The position numbers were made by a program, and so were the translations under genes. A stretch of DNA of 64,000 bases from Apostichopus japonicus. Its lineage: Eukaryota; Echinodermata; Holothuroidea; Aspidochirotida; Stichopodidae. Shown here piece after piece: positions 14,673 to 25,820 of the stretch. Each line of letters starts with the position of its first letter. The first letter of the stretch is position 1. The stretch lies in the NCBI RefSeq assembly GCF_037975245.1, contig NC_092561.1, positions 7,670,001-7,734,000 on the forward strand, written 5' to 3'. The notes beneath the pieces are model-generated. The model had not been told where the DNA came from. It made no database searches and saw only the letters and a list, made by a program, of their open reading frames with translations.

Positions 14673-15626
14673 AACAGTTAATAGCGGTACCGGTAAACAT
14701 ATTAAATGTTAATAATGAAATAATTATGTAAACTTGAATGGAAAACGTCCATTGATATGATTATTAACCTTCAATCACGTGATGACCATCACAAAGTTCG
14801 TCGTATGAGTCTATATCTAAGTACACTTGCATATGGAAATTTTGTACGTTAGTATATAAAAATATGATATTATTGTCACAACAGTTTGGTGTGACGTGAC
14901 GTTGAGTGTGTACCTTACAAACACAGTCATCTAATTTTCGAATCATAACTCCCCCCCCCCCTCCACCCCCTCCCACATGTTTTTATTTTTGGCCTTTTTC
15001 CAATATAACAACAGCGGCATTGACCAAGTGGAAAACAATCTTCTAGTTAAATTCTCCTATCATTGAGCATAATTAACCTTTACCTAACAATACCGTTCGT
15101 TTCTTATATAATCTGCCAAATTGACTTCAAAATCTATAGACTTTCGTTTGAACATAAACATCGTGTAACTATTTTGAGCAATCCCTGCCGGGTTGTTTGT
15201 TTCCCAAACACCTGCTTTGTTTTACACGGTAACGAATCAGGGTGGGTTTCGGTGTAAACAACGAAAAGATGGCACAAAAAAACACACTGCAAACAGAAAT
15301 CTATATATCTAGGTCTCTACGTTTCACAAAAGAACTATATCATTACATATATATGCAGGTACACAACGAAGAGGGAATTTCACGGGTTTTTGGAACAGAA
15401 GAACAACCTTCACTTACTTAATCCATTTTTATTAGATGAAAATAGATTAGGATGGTCACTAAAAGCATCAGTAGATAATTTCGTACACAGTTTAATGTAC
15501 TGAAGTTATTTATTTGATTATATGATCTTATTTTTATATTTCTAATCTTATCCCTATACATATAATGTACATGGGGACGGGATGTTGTAGCCCGTTTGGT
15601 TGTTACAGCCTATTAGTGCTCTGTCG
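14673..15626. other. Non-coding, no gene seen
   Basis: AT-rich DNA with a C10 run near 14950. No splice-bounded exon was recognised. Confidence 0.45.
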
Positions 15627-15683
15627 GTTACCATAGCAACGGTTACGAGGTGGTATGTTCTATTTTAATGTCAGGTGACGTAA
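15627..15683 (+). promoter_or_regulatory. Candidate promoter elements: RFX X-box plus CRE
   Basis: A perfect palindromic X-box, GTTACC-AT-AGCAAC (15627-15640), fits the RFX consensus GTNRCC-N(0-3)-RGYAAC. A CRE-like TGACGTAA follows at 15676-15683. The pairing resembles promoters of ciliary or CREB/RFX-regulated genes. The 116-codon frame that follows (15650-16000) does not look like a known protein, so the target gene is unknown. Confidence 0.3.
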
Positions 15684-18424
15684 CGTTTCCATTTGTGTGG
15701 CAGTATGTGCGTGCACTTGTTTGCACAAAGGAAAGCCAAGTTTTCAGACGTCATTTGAAAAGAATCATCATGTCCTCAGAAGAATTCTATTGTTTAGGGG
15801 TATTGTTAAGGTTAGGGTCAGAGGATTTGAACAATGGAAAAAACAATGGGGTATTCAGTCTGAATCTAAAACACACCTATGATTGTGTGTGGAAGGGGGA
15901 AGTGGGGCGGGGGTGTCGTGAGCGCTTAAAAAAAGAGTGTTGCCCACTCCTCCGAAACTGCGTAACCGATGTGCCTGCGCGCGGTTCAGTGCGTTCGTGA
16001 ACTATGTCGTCATCGTTCAGAGGTCAAAGGTCAAAGGTGAAATTACAAAAAACACAGCAGTTTGTAATCACGAACATACCCAAAAATAACAGAATGGCCG
16101 AACGATTTGGATATCAGACAAAAAGTTTACAGTGCGTTAAGTAATGTAAAAGTCCAAAGATTACTTCGTCCCTGGAGGTCAAAATCAAAATATGTGCGAA
16201 AACCTTGTTGTTTCCCAAACTCCTTCCAAACCGAGATCCAATGGAATTCAATCTGAGTGGGTATTTAAGGAGGCATGGGATACGGTGCCTTCATAATGAT
16301 CTATGAAAGTCAAAGTTCATTTAACAAAAATCACCAATTGTCCATTACACGCACGTAACAGAATGACAAAATCAGACTATTTATAAATATGTAACTTCAT
16401 GTATTTATACTGGATTTTTAATCAACTTAAACTCGAAGCCCTAAAAACTCCTTCACGTAGGATATCATGCTCTGAAAGTTTACGTTAATGAATGTAAAAT
16501 AATAATTTAAAACAAATGCCACAGGTAATTCGGTCAATTTATGTGAGATGCAAACTTCATACTTATATATGCAGTATATGACTATCAATATTAAGAGCGT
16601 TTTATAGTTTACGTTAAAATGTCAAAGGTCATGACATCACTGAAGTTCAAACGTCCCAAAAAGGTGTTTTTCACAAACTAAAAACAAACAAACAAAAGGT
16701 AAGCAGTTACAAGGTGACGGGGTGGGTGTATGATGAGGTGCCTATTCATGCAGGAGTGGTGACTTCATAGTAGTCATACAACTATTATTTGGTGGGTGAG
16801 GTGGGTGGGTGGGGTGGGGTGGGAAGGGGTAAGATATGAAGATAATGAAGTGGTTCATTAGGATGGTTGTGATGGTTGACGCAAGAAAAAAAAAGAGGTA
16901 AGAGTGATACTCTTTCCATGTACTTCCTTTATATACCCTACAGGAGGTCTTGTGTGTGTCTAGCACAAAGGTCATATCTAATATATTAAATCTGATTTCT
17001 CTCCACCCTCCCCGCCCACAAACAAATATAAGATATAATTTCACATAGTTATATTATTTTTGTTTTTGCTCTTCCTCTCGTCCATTATCTTCTACCAAGC
17101 ATAAATAATTGTTGAGCTTCTTTCTGATGCAATCGAGACAGATGGTGAGAGGGATTTTCAAATTATCTACTCTTTGTTGGGCGATTTCGATGATGGGTCT
17201 CCTCTTTATCTGTTTGTAAAATACGAAATTCTCTGAAATAATCATAATAGCATTTCAACTTTCTCAATCATGAAAAATATCAAATAGATTGGGGTTTTTT
17301 TTCAATTCAATTTTCTTCGTCCTTGACAATCTTAAAAGACGTTGTTTCGTGTTTATAAGAGTGCGTCATCTTTCATAACGGAGGCATTGATTTACATGGG
17401 TTCCATTTTCGTGGATTATTTTTATCTCTCGTGGAGGAATTTTTCTATTATTTATGTATGGATTATGCTATTTGTTTAAGTTGTGTTTTTTCTTTGGCTT
17501 TGTTTTCTTATTGTTCTGTCTTTGTTTATATTTATGTATTGTTCTTTCTTTCTTTCTTTCTTTTTATGCATTGTTCTTTCTTTGTTTATATTTAACTGTA
17601 GTCAACTCCGAGTAATAATTTTTCACGTGACAAATGATAGTAAAATTTTGCTCTTCGTTTTATGGAAGAGGGGGTTAGTGATTAGAGGGGTAGGAAAAAT
17701 GTAGTATTTTTTCCCCTTTTTGATGTAACCGATTCTTACATTTGTAAACAAAACATTAACAAAAGCATTTTTAGAAGTAACGTTTTTGTAACATTATTTC
17801 TATTTTCTATTGTTATGGTTATTATCATTATAGATTTTTGTATTATTGTTGCTGTTTTTGCAGACTTGTACATACGTTTTAGCACGATACTTACCCATTT
17901 AATGCCCCATGCTCGAATGAATCACAGAATGATCATTCAATATTAATCGTTTAATCTCTTGTTTTTGGTAAAAATTGTACAAGGTAAAGATAAATCTGGT
18001 CACCTTCATTCACAATAGGCCCCGCGTTAGTAAATCGACTGAAAACTGTCTCGAAACTATCTCGATGTTTTCGTAGTAGAATTGAATTGGGAACTTCTAC
18101 TCCCCCCCCCCCCCACACACACACTTCCACCCCGAGCTATAACGTGTTATTACTTCTCAATTATCTGGCCCGAGTCGAATAATTTATTCTAATTTATGGG
18201 TAATATTTAATTACGAAGACATTCCAAACTGTTTGTAGTTCAAATCAATTACTTCTGAAATTAAGTGATTCGAGTCATGGCCCTTTTTACAACACCACCC
18301 TCACCAACCTCTTCCCCTGCAGTCTACAACCCCTCCCTCACCCCTTCGGGGAAATCACTTGTGATACGTTGATCCAGATGTCGAGATTGGGAGTATGAAA
18401 TCACACCCTACTGTTGCTTATATA
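15684..18424. other. Non-coding; clustered AGGTCA half-sites at 16021-16640
   Basis: At 16021-16040 three half-sites, AGGTCA-A-AGGTCA-A-AGGTGA, form a double DR1. Looser AGGTCA-like words follow near 16177, 16307 and 16621. The same GGTCAAAGGTC vocabulary is common in old dispersed repeats of marine invertebrates, so a repeat origin is as likely as a nuclear-receptor site. A TTTC-rich stretch lies at 17540-17590. No exon was seen. Confidence 0.4.
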
Positions 18425-18676
18425 TGGCGGAGTGTATAGCCTAGTGGTTAACGCCGGCGTCTCCCAGTCATGAGATCCCCGGTTCGATTCCCCGCCGACA
18501 GCAAGGTGTGTCGTCTGGCAAGGGTGTTGTTCAATAACAACTTCCCGACATGGACGTTAAATGGATGTGTGCCGAGAGATTGGCTTCGGTCAGCTTGCGA
18601 GTCTATAAGCCTCCATGGCTTCTTTCGCGAGTTCCTGCTTGCGGGAAGATCACATATACATACATACATACATATA
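18425..18676 (+). mobile_element. tRNA-derived SINE, copy 1
   Basis: The A box TAGCCTAGTGG (18437-18447) and B box GGTTCGATTCC (18481-18491) form a tRNA-like head. The body includes 'CTTCGGTCAGCTTGCG' and 'TTCGCGAGTTCCTGCTT', and the tail is (ACAT)n. A second copy at 25546 shares the same body, which confirms a dispersed family. Confidence 0.8.
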
Positions 18677-21600
18677 TGAGCATGTGATATATAACCCCAG
18701 ACACTATACGCGTATTAACGTGTAGGCGTGTAGGTTGCAGTTGATGATCATCATAGCGATACGAACAGTAGTATAATTTCATACATAGATAAAATTGCTG
18801 ATTTGCTACTTTGGAAATTGAATTTCCTCAAAACGGTTTGTTTCTCCCTGGTCTCTAAATCCCCCACCCCCCGCCTCCCCTCCCCACTCTCTCTGTCACC
18901 CTTTCTCTCTTTCTTTCATTCTTACACTTTCTTACGTAAATCATGAGGGAGTTACTAAACCTCCTTGACAAAAAAAAGAAGAAAAACCCCCTGCGTGCAC
19001 AAAGTGAAAATGACCGATGAGTGGTAATTAAGCCTAATCCGTAGGATCAATAATACACGGGAGACATACGGGAGACACTAAACTAGATACCGTCTATGCT
19101 TTACACAATTGCCTCTTTTTTCCCCTCCTTTTCAGCTTCATGTCTGTTTGTTACCAAATGTTTGGTCAATTTACGTACAGCGAGAAGGATTGAACCCCCT
19201 GAGTCATCTAAAATAGCTGCCGTCAAATGTATTGGTAAAAAGTGTTGAGATGAAACGGGTATGAAAAAAAAATATCCCCCCTCAAGAGACGACAAGATGA
19301 AGACAGAAAAAGAAATAAAATTGGTGCGATACATCAGGCAATATATATTAGCTTTGATCCCGAACGGAAACTATTTGACTACAGTGTTTGTCTAATCAAT
19401 AACAAATGCCTCTAGGATAGGACACACAGGTGTTCAAATATGACGTCACAAATACTCATTAATCAGACGCGGATTTAGAAACTGTTGTTTCATTTTTCAC
19501 CCAGCCCTACAAATGGTTATGTATTTCACGTAGTATATTGTATAGCGACAACTGCAATCATATTCGCTATACCAAAAACTGTAATGATTTTTGAATTAGA
19601 TGTAGACTAAGAGTTTGCTTATACGGAAAGGCTGGCGTTAATTTAAGGGATATTCCGATAACAGACAATGTATCAGTTTAATAATCTTAAAGAGAAAAAT
19701 ATTACCTACTGTAGTAGGTTTAATAAGGTAGTCAGTATCGGCCCAAATTATAGCACGCTATATTTGCTAGTAGCTTTCAAAAAGTACTTTCCTGGAGGTC
19801 TTTACTCTCCAAAATTGTTCTCAGACACTTTTAAGGAACACACAAATTGACTGTATGCCCCAGTGAGGGAAATTTCCTCGAAGGTTGTAATAAAAACAGT
19901 TTAAATATTTTGACCAAAGGTGACCATATTTGAATATCTAGCATATATGGGGCCAATACAGCATATCTTTAAGTGGGTAAACCCCTACTCAATATATTGT
20001 CCCTATAACTTGAAATATGGGTGATTTACTTGGACCTCAGTTATTCTGGTTAAAACGCACGATTCTTCTACGAGTGGATCACACGGTTTAGGTGGGGTCT
20101 GTACGTCCGGTGTACTTGTGTACAAAAGTGTACAAAGGTTTTACTGCTATCATAATCTTCTCTTTTCTTGGTTTATCCTTGAAAGAGTGATACATTTGGA
20201 AATTGTTTGATCAACTGGAAATGTTTTCTGATTTTAAAAATTCATCAAAATGCAACTATTGTTTGATGTTGTTATCTTTTTTTTTTAAATATGATTATAT
20301 TCTGTGGATGAGTGATTTAAATATTATTAATATAAGAAAAAACAAAGACATTTGAGTTGAATTATACCAGGATATGGCATCATACACCCTCCTGCTGTGG
20401 CCAGATAGTTTCACAAAATATCACAAACATTTTGAAAAGTTCTTACCATCGTCCTATGAGGATGAAGTTTTGATCTAAGATCATATGTAGTATCTGTTCG
20501 CTTTTGAGGGGAATGGTGATGCTCACCCGACGATGATCACACAGTCACAGTCCCGATGCAAGGGGACTAGGGTTGAGCGGATCAGTCGTTCGGTTGTTCG
20601 GTTTTCGTGGCCAGGTTCTTTCCTGGGCGACTTTTTCTTAAAATGTAGGATGCAGAAAAAGTGTATTATTCTTGTGAAATCGATCATCTGCAGCTTTCGG
20701 AATATACAATCTAAATCTAGAAATAATACACTGAATGGTTAGCTGAAGTTTCCTACGAGAAAAATGTTCAAAATAAATGAAGGCAAATTAGTTTAAAGTT
20801 TGTCAGAGAATTCAAATGGGACAAATGTTGCCTGTTTCCTCTCCCACCAATACGTAGGAGGACTAGGGCTGATACTGTCTTCGTTACAAATTGATTGTAT
20901 CACTGCTCCCGATATATTCTGAATATATTGGTAAAAAAATTGTTAAAAGAAATATGTATTAAACAAGAGCGCTTTAGAGCAGAAGGAGTAATCAAAACTA
21001 CAATATGAAATGTGTGACCGTGTTTTAATCACTTTGGTTTCGGCTTTGAGTACAACGATTCTGCATGCTGCCTTGTTTGACGAATCTAACCGTAATAGTT
21101 AAATTACTCACTTTCGCGATCCGCGTCATATAGTCGTTGCCGACTTTTCAATCCGCGGTCCATCTCACATTAAGTAAGAGTGACGTCATAGTTTTCCCTT
21201 TCGGGGAAAAAAACGAACCATCGTCAATTACCTAAAGTAGTAGAAATACTTGTAACAAACAATTAATTTTCCCCCAAACAGCTAACGAAAACAATATTCC
21301 ATTTGGGAAGATATCATGTAATGTTGAACGACAAGCCTTGAGCAAATGTCATTTATTACGCAACTGTTGCGTGACATTTTACTGCATCTAACTTTGTAAT
21401 TGTTTTCATTATTGTCACTAAAATTTCACACCAATTAAGCTAATGAGATTGAATCGAGCAAATCAATTTTTTATTAAACAAATTTTTTTTTCCATTACCA
21501 TTTGATAAAGATCTATAATTAGTAGGTTAGGCAAAATAATTAACCGATCTAAACAAAAAGCTCTTTCCAAGGGTGACTTTAGACAGAATTTATTCTTGAT

Positions 21601-22082
21601 ACATCAATGCACGAGACAAAATAATAAAAAAATAAAAAAAATAATACTAGTAATGTTCTTTTAGCTATTCTGATTTTCGAGACATTCCGCTTTCAATATA
21701 CGCTAAATATATGGAATGCTCTTTTAATAGATGACTACGTTGATGATGTAGGCTTCTCTTAAATATTTAAGTTAATCTATTGTTTCATAAATTCTAATAA
21801 CTCAACGAAAACACGTTCTGTTTATCGTCATATCGACCAAACTTGGCCAACATACATTTGACATCCGTTTGTCATTACCAAGTTTGTTATGCGTTGTAAA
21901 TATTTCATTTGCAACCATAAACATTTCCCCATTTAGTTTTGTGATGTATATGATGAATTGACCTAATGGTCTATTATTATGTATTACTATATAGTCCAGT
22001 CACTTCAATTGATGAACCGCGGGTATTTAAAGGGTCATTCATCAAAAAATTAATAATGTTATAGACATAGACACACACACAC
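18677..22082. other. Non-coding, no gene seen
   Basis: AT-rich DNA without a supported exon. Perfect TGACGTCA palindromes lie at 19441-19448 and 21181-21188. Confidence 0.45.
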
Positions 22083-22084
<2 letters not shown>

Positions 22085-22148
<64 letters not shown>

Positions 22149-22245
22149 GCAATATATATATATATATGCAATATATATATATATATAAATATATATGCAA
22201 TATATATATATATGCAATATATATATATGCAATATATATATATTA
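22085..22245. repeat. (AT)n microsatellite with ATGCA interruptions
   Basis: About 160 bp of AT repeat broken at intervals by TATGCAATATA. It is preceded by (AC)n and followed by ATT units. Confidence 0.9.
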
Positions 22246-22307
22246 TTATTATTAGAGAAAACCAGAAAAATAAGATACCACTCATAATTGACAAATAAGG
22301 AGTAAAT

Positions 22308-22335
22308 TTTCGGTCCCCCCTGGGACCTTCGTCAG
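22308..22335 (-). other. Hairpin with hammerhead-like flanks, probably a retroelement 3' end
   Basis: On the minus strand CTGACGA is followed by a perfect 6-bp stem, GGTCCC/GGGACC, with a short loop and then GAAAA. CTGANGA-stem-GAAA is the hammerhead core order. An extra A sits before stem II and no good stem I is visible, so an active ribozyme is doubtful. It lies just beside an (AT)n array. Confidence 0.3.
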
Positions 22336-23960
22336 CAATACTTGGCAGTCGAATGAAAAGTACAAAATGTAACACAATGAAAGTATGACGCTAGATATGT
22401 GTAAGTTGCATTGATGGAAGTAGAACCAATTAAACCATAACTATTCAGGAAGCGGATTAAGGAGCAAAGACTAGGATTACATATGCTTGTAGAACTGATA
22501 GTTGTTAAGGGGTCCCAAGTCTTTGTTGAGGTCTGTGATGTAAGACTTAATTTATATTTATATCGAAAGCCATCCTTGAACAGTGTAACTCAAAGCTTAT
22601 AGTTAATATGTTGAATAATATCCTCGGGGATTGATTTACACTCCTAAATGCGTAGATGCATGGGATTCGCTCCTAAATATCTCCATTTCGGTTTAGTGAG
22701 TTTCATGCCGTCATATCTGACGTCACACCATGAATGATGTAAGTGATATTAACTTTTCTTCACTAATTCCCCTAACTTTTATAAATTATAAGCCAAAGGT
22801 TTGATCAACCTTGCAAACACTGAAATTCTATCATTTATTAGAAGTGGTCAGTATACCACAATTAACTGCTCCAATGACTTACAAACTAAATTTGTCACTT
22901 TTCAAGGTGTCCAGAACATAAATTCAACAGGCCATTGTCAATTGATATATCTCACCATTATAATAGTTTGGTTTATCATGGCACTTACAAGTTTCCATAC
23001 TATGACAAGTTTAGATTTTGAGATACAAGAAGTGCTGCCTTCGTCGCCAGTAGCGTAGATAGACTTATTTTTAAAGAAGGAAGGGGGGGGGGGGGGTTTG
23101 ACAGAACCTAATTTCTAAGAAGAACCATTTCTGACAATTATCTTCTTTCGGGGGGGGGGCGGGGGGGGGTGGGGGTGCGGACGGCACACAAATATCTTAG
23201 GCCATGCCCCCGTAGAAACGTGCTATATAATAAGGCTTAGAAATGTTTCTTCTACATCAATGACTGGTGCGTTAGTTGGGGGAGCTATGAGCAGTTACTG
23301 GATGAGCCTCTTGGTTGAAGGATCGTCTCAATGGTCATTAGTTGTCATTTATGGAGGAATAAACACCTACGGGCACAACAGAGGTTGTATGTATGTATGT
23401 GTGTATGGGTGCATGTGTGTATTTATGTTATCAAAATATTATACACCTTTATCTTCATATTTTTTTTTACCGATACCATCATTTCATAATTGAGAGGTGT
23501 TCTTCGGTTTAGATTTGAACTTTAAAGTTTTTTTTTCAAATTTTAATAAACGAAAAATTGTATGTATAACAGCCAATGTTCACTCTTCTAACTTAGGCTT
23601 GAAGCATTTAAGATGGCGACCAGTTCATCCAAATATGGTCGCATAAATAATTGATAACAATCACACGTGGATCGATAATATAGATAACTAGATAAGCAGC
23701 ATCGCTCGTAGCCTATTGTTTAGACCCAAAAAAGTAGACATTAAACACGGCAGGAATATTAACCCCAGAGACTCAATTGCACGTAGACTTATCTGGTAAA
23801 GAATCGCATGTCCTTATAAAATATGTAGTTATAACTGTAAATAAAATACCAACTATATTCTGCCGATTATTTGTAATAAAAAAAAAACTAACAGAAAAAT
23901 CAAGGAGATCTTCATGTTTAATGCTAACGTCATATATATGACGTCGTATGCCGCCTATAG
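22336..23960. other. Non-coding; G-rich element remnant near 23050-23210
   Basis: Two poly-G blocks (about 23080-23096 and 23150-23175) sit between CAGTAGCGTAG and a 'GCCCCCGTAG' end. This looks like a decayed hAT-like MITE, but I could not define target duplications. A TGACGTCA palindrome lies at 22718-22725. Confidence 0.35.
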
Positions 23961-24059
23961 AGTTTCGATGGTGTTGCCGTTGGTGAAGAAATTACATTAG
24001 CCTGCGTCTATCAAAACAAAACTGAAACAAATGCCATATATACAGTTAATTCCACTGAG
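23961..24059 (+). CDS. Candidate half-Ig exon
   Basis: After CCGCCTATAG at 23960 a 33-codon open stretch reads SFDGVAVGEEITLACVY and then NKTE..NSTE, ending at a plausible donor (GAG|GTAAAT) in phase 0. G-x-x-I-T-L-x-C-x-Y is typical of strand B of an Ig domain, and two N-glycosylation sequons (NKT and NST) fit an extracellular domain. The acceptor is weak in pyrimidines. No exon carrying the second Cys (D-x-G-x-Y-x-C) was found, so this may be a relic. Confidence 0.35.
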
Positions 24060-24207
24060 GTAAATTATTTTAAAAAAAGTCATTAAAAATACACGTTAAG
24101 AAGGTGAACAAAGGTGTCTATCTGATCAAGTAGTTATTCTAAGCAGCATCTATGATTTGTTTTTGTTTTTATGCCATTGGAAGGTCGTGGCGCGACCTAT
24201 ATTTTTT

Positions 24208-24209
<2 letters not shown>

Positions 24210-24289
<80 letters not shown>

Positions 24290-24400
24290 ATTTATATATA
24301 TATATATATATATAAAATATGTGTATATAAATAAATATAATTATATGTATATATATATTTATAAGTATATATTTATAAATATATTTATAAATATAATATA
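24210..24400. repeat. (AT)n microsatellite and TATAAATA-rich tail
   Basis: About 105 bp of pure AT followed by TTTATA/ATAAATA variants to about 24400. Confidence 0.9.
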
Positions 24401-24570
24401 TGAATAACCCGCTTCATCTGTCAGCCGTACAGTTAGAAAAAAAGGTTTTCGATTAAGGTAAAGAATACATTAAACTTAGAAGTTCGAATATATAATATCC
24501 GACATATCAAATCTGTATGTTACTTTGCAACTTACGTCATTAGTTGACATGGGGATTTTCTTTTTAGCAT

Positions 24571-24703
24571 GTGACATAAGCGCGCACCGGTCGTGACATA
24601 AGCGCGCACCGGTCGTGACATAAGCGCGCACCGGTCGTGACATAAGCGCGCACCGGTCGTGACGTAAGCGCGCACCGGTCGAGACGTAAGCGCGCACCGG
24701 TCG
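24571..24703. repeat. 22-bp minisatellite, six copies, with CRE-like and ACCGGT motifs
   Basis: The unit TGACATAAGCGCGCACCGG+TCG repeats six times every 22 bp. The last two copies carry TGACGTAA or AGACGTAA in place of TGACATAA. Each unit holds GCGCGC and the palindrome ACCGGT. Because 22 is not a multiple of three, the array is not protein-coding. It is much more GC-rich than its surroundings and lies about 1.1 kb upstream of the insulin-like start codon. Confidence 0.9.
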
Positions 24704-25545
24704 GAAATAAAGAAACTTAAAAGAAAAAGTCGTTCAATAGTATTCGTTCATCGGTCGTTCAATGTTCGGGAGTCAGTTGTACCATAACTATGCGTCCTGA
24801 CGGCTGCCGTATCGAAAACTAGTCGAGATGAGTGCGTCCGTCCTCTTTCCGTCTTCTTCAGTCGGGCGATATTCGTATGAATTTACAGTACTTCGGGCAA
24901 GCGTTCAAGGTAGAATTGCGCCAAAAGATTATATGAAATTGCGGTCTGCCTACAAACAGCGTACGTTATCAACGTTGCCTTTAATATACAACGTTACAAT
25001 GGTACATAATATTTTTTATCTTTTCTGGTCATTTTTTCTTTTCCAACCAGGTTCTACGTCGTAACTGTGAAAGCCTGCAATTTTTAGCCATACGTTTTCC
25101 ACGACCATAACCGACGAATGATTTTGGCCTATCATAGGCACATAAGCTTTTCCACCGCCTGAATATAGTAAGTATAAATTAATGGGTCTTTATAGAGAGT
25201 TAATAATAACGAGGTCAACCCCAAACACTATCATTGGTTTCTGTGATATGCTATATTTCTTTGATCAACATCTTCCTCAAACAGCTAAGAGAAATGTTGA
25301 TTTCGGATGGGATATTTAACTGTTAATTAAACTGTTAATTATTTAATAGCAAGTCTTGAACAAGTCTAGATAGAACATTGTTTCATGCAATTTGTGTCCA
25401 TTTTTCATCAAAGAGATGGATATTGCAACTAAAAATATACAAACAATATAACATATATGCTGGCATTGATTTCATTGTTTAAATTCACATTGGAAGAATG
25501 AAATTAGAAAACCATAGCACCCAATATATATACTTTATGTATATT
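24704..25545 (+). other. Possible 5' region of the insulin-like gene
   Basis: The coding exon at 25821 begins directly after a splice acceptor, so a 5' UTR exon should lie upstream. The 24704-24910 stretch is relatively GC-rich, has an initiator-like TCAGTT at 24773, and has an AAG|GTAGAA donor-like site near 24911. This placement is inference only. The 78-codon frame at 24828-25064 is not recognisable. Confidence 0.2.
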
Positions 25546-25775
25546 GTGGAGTGTTAATTCAGTGGTTAACGCCGGTGCCTTCCAATCATAAGGTCCCCGA
25601 GTTCGAGTCGCTCCAAGTTTAATGTATGTCGTCCAGTTACAGAGTTGTTGACAATTGACAATTCATAACCATGGACGTTAAATATGAATGTAAGAGACTG
25701 ACTTCGGTCAGCTTGCGGCTTTGATAAGCCAATGATGGCTTCTTCGCGAGTTCCTGCTTTCAGGAGGATTTAAAA
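25546..25775 (+). mobile_element. tRNA-derived SINE, copy 2
   Basis: Same family as 18425-18676. It has a tRNA-like head with 'CAGTGGTTAACGCCGG' and a B box AGTTCGAGTCG (25600-25610), a body with 'GACTTCGGTCAGCTTGCGG' and 'TTCGCGAGTTCCTGCTTTC', and an (ACACAAAT)-type tail. Its tail ends within about 30 bp of the pyrimidine tract of the insulin-like acceptor. Confidence 0.75.
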
Positions 25776-25820
25776 TACACAAATACACACAAATTGTTTC
25801 TTTACTTATTTCCTCCTCAG

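Noticed and set aside
15650-16000. 116-codon frame after the X-box
   Set aside because: No recognisable domain, no splice context, and low-complexity G-rich end; length alone is not convincing.
22801-23058. Frame with SGQYTTINCSND, faintly Ig-like
   Set aside because: No acceptor, no second Cys motif and no consistent donor; resemblance is too short.
24571-24703. CRISPR-like array
   Set aside because: 22-bp units are directly adjacent without variable spacers; this is a minisatellite in a eukaryotic genome.
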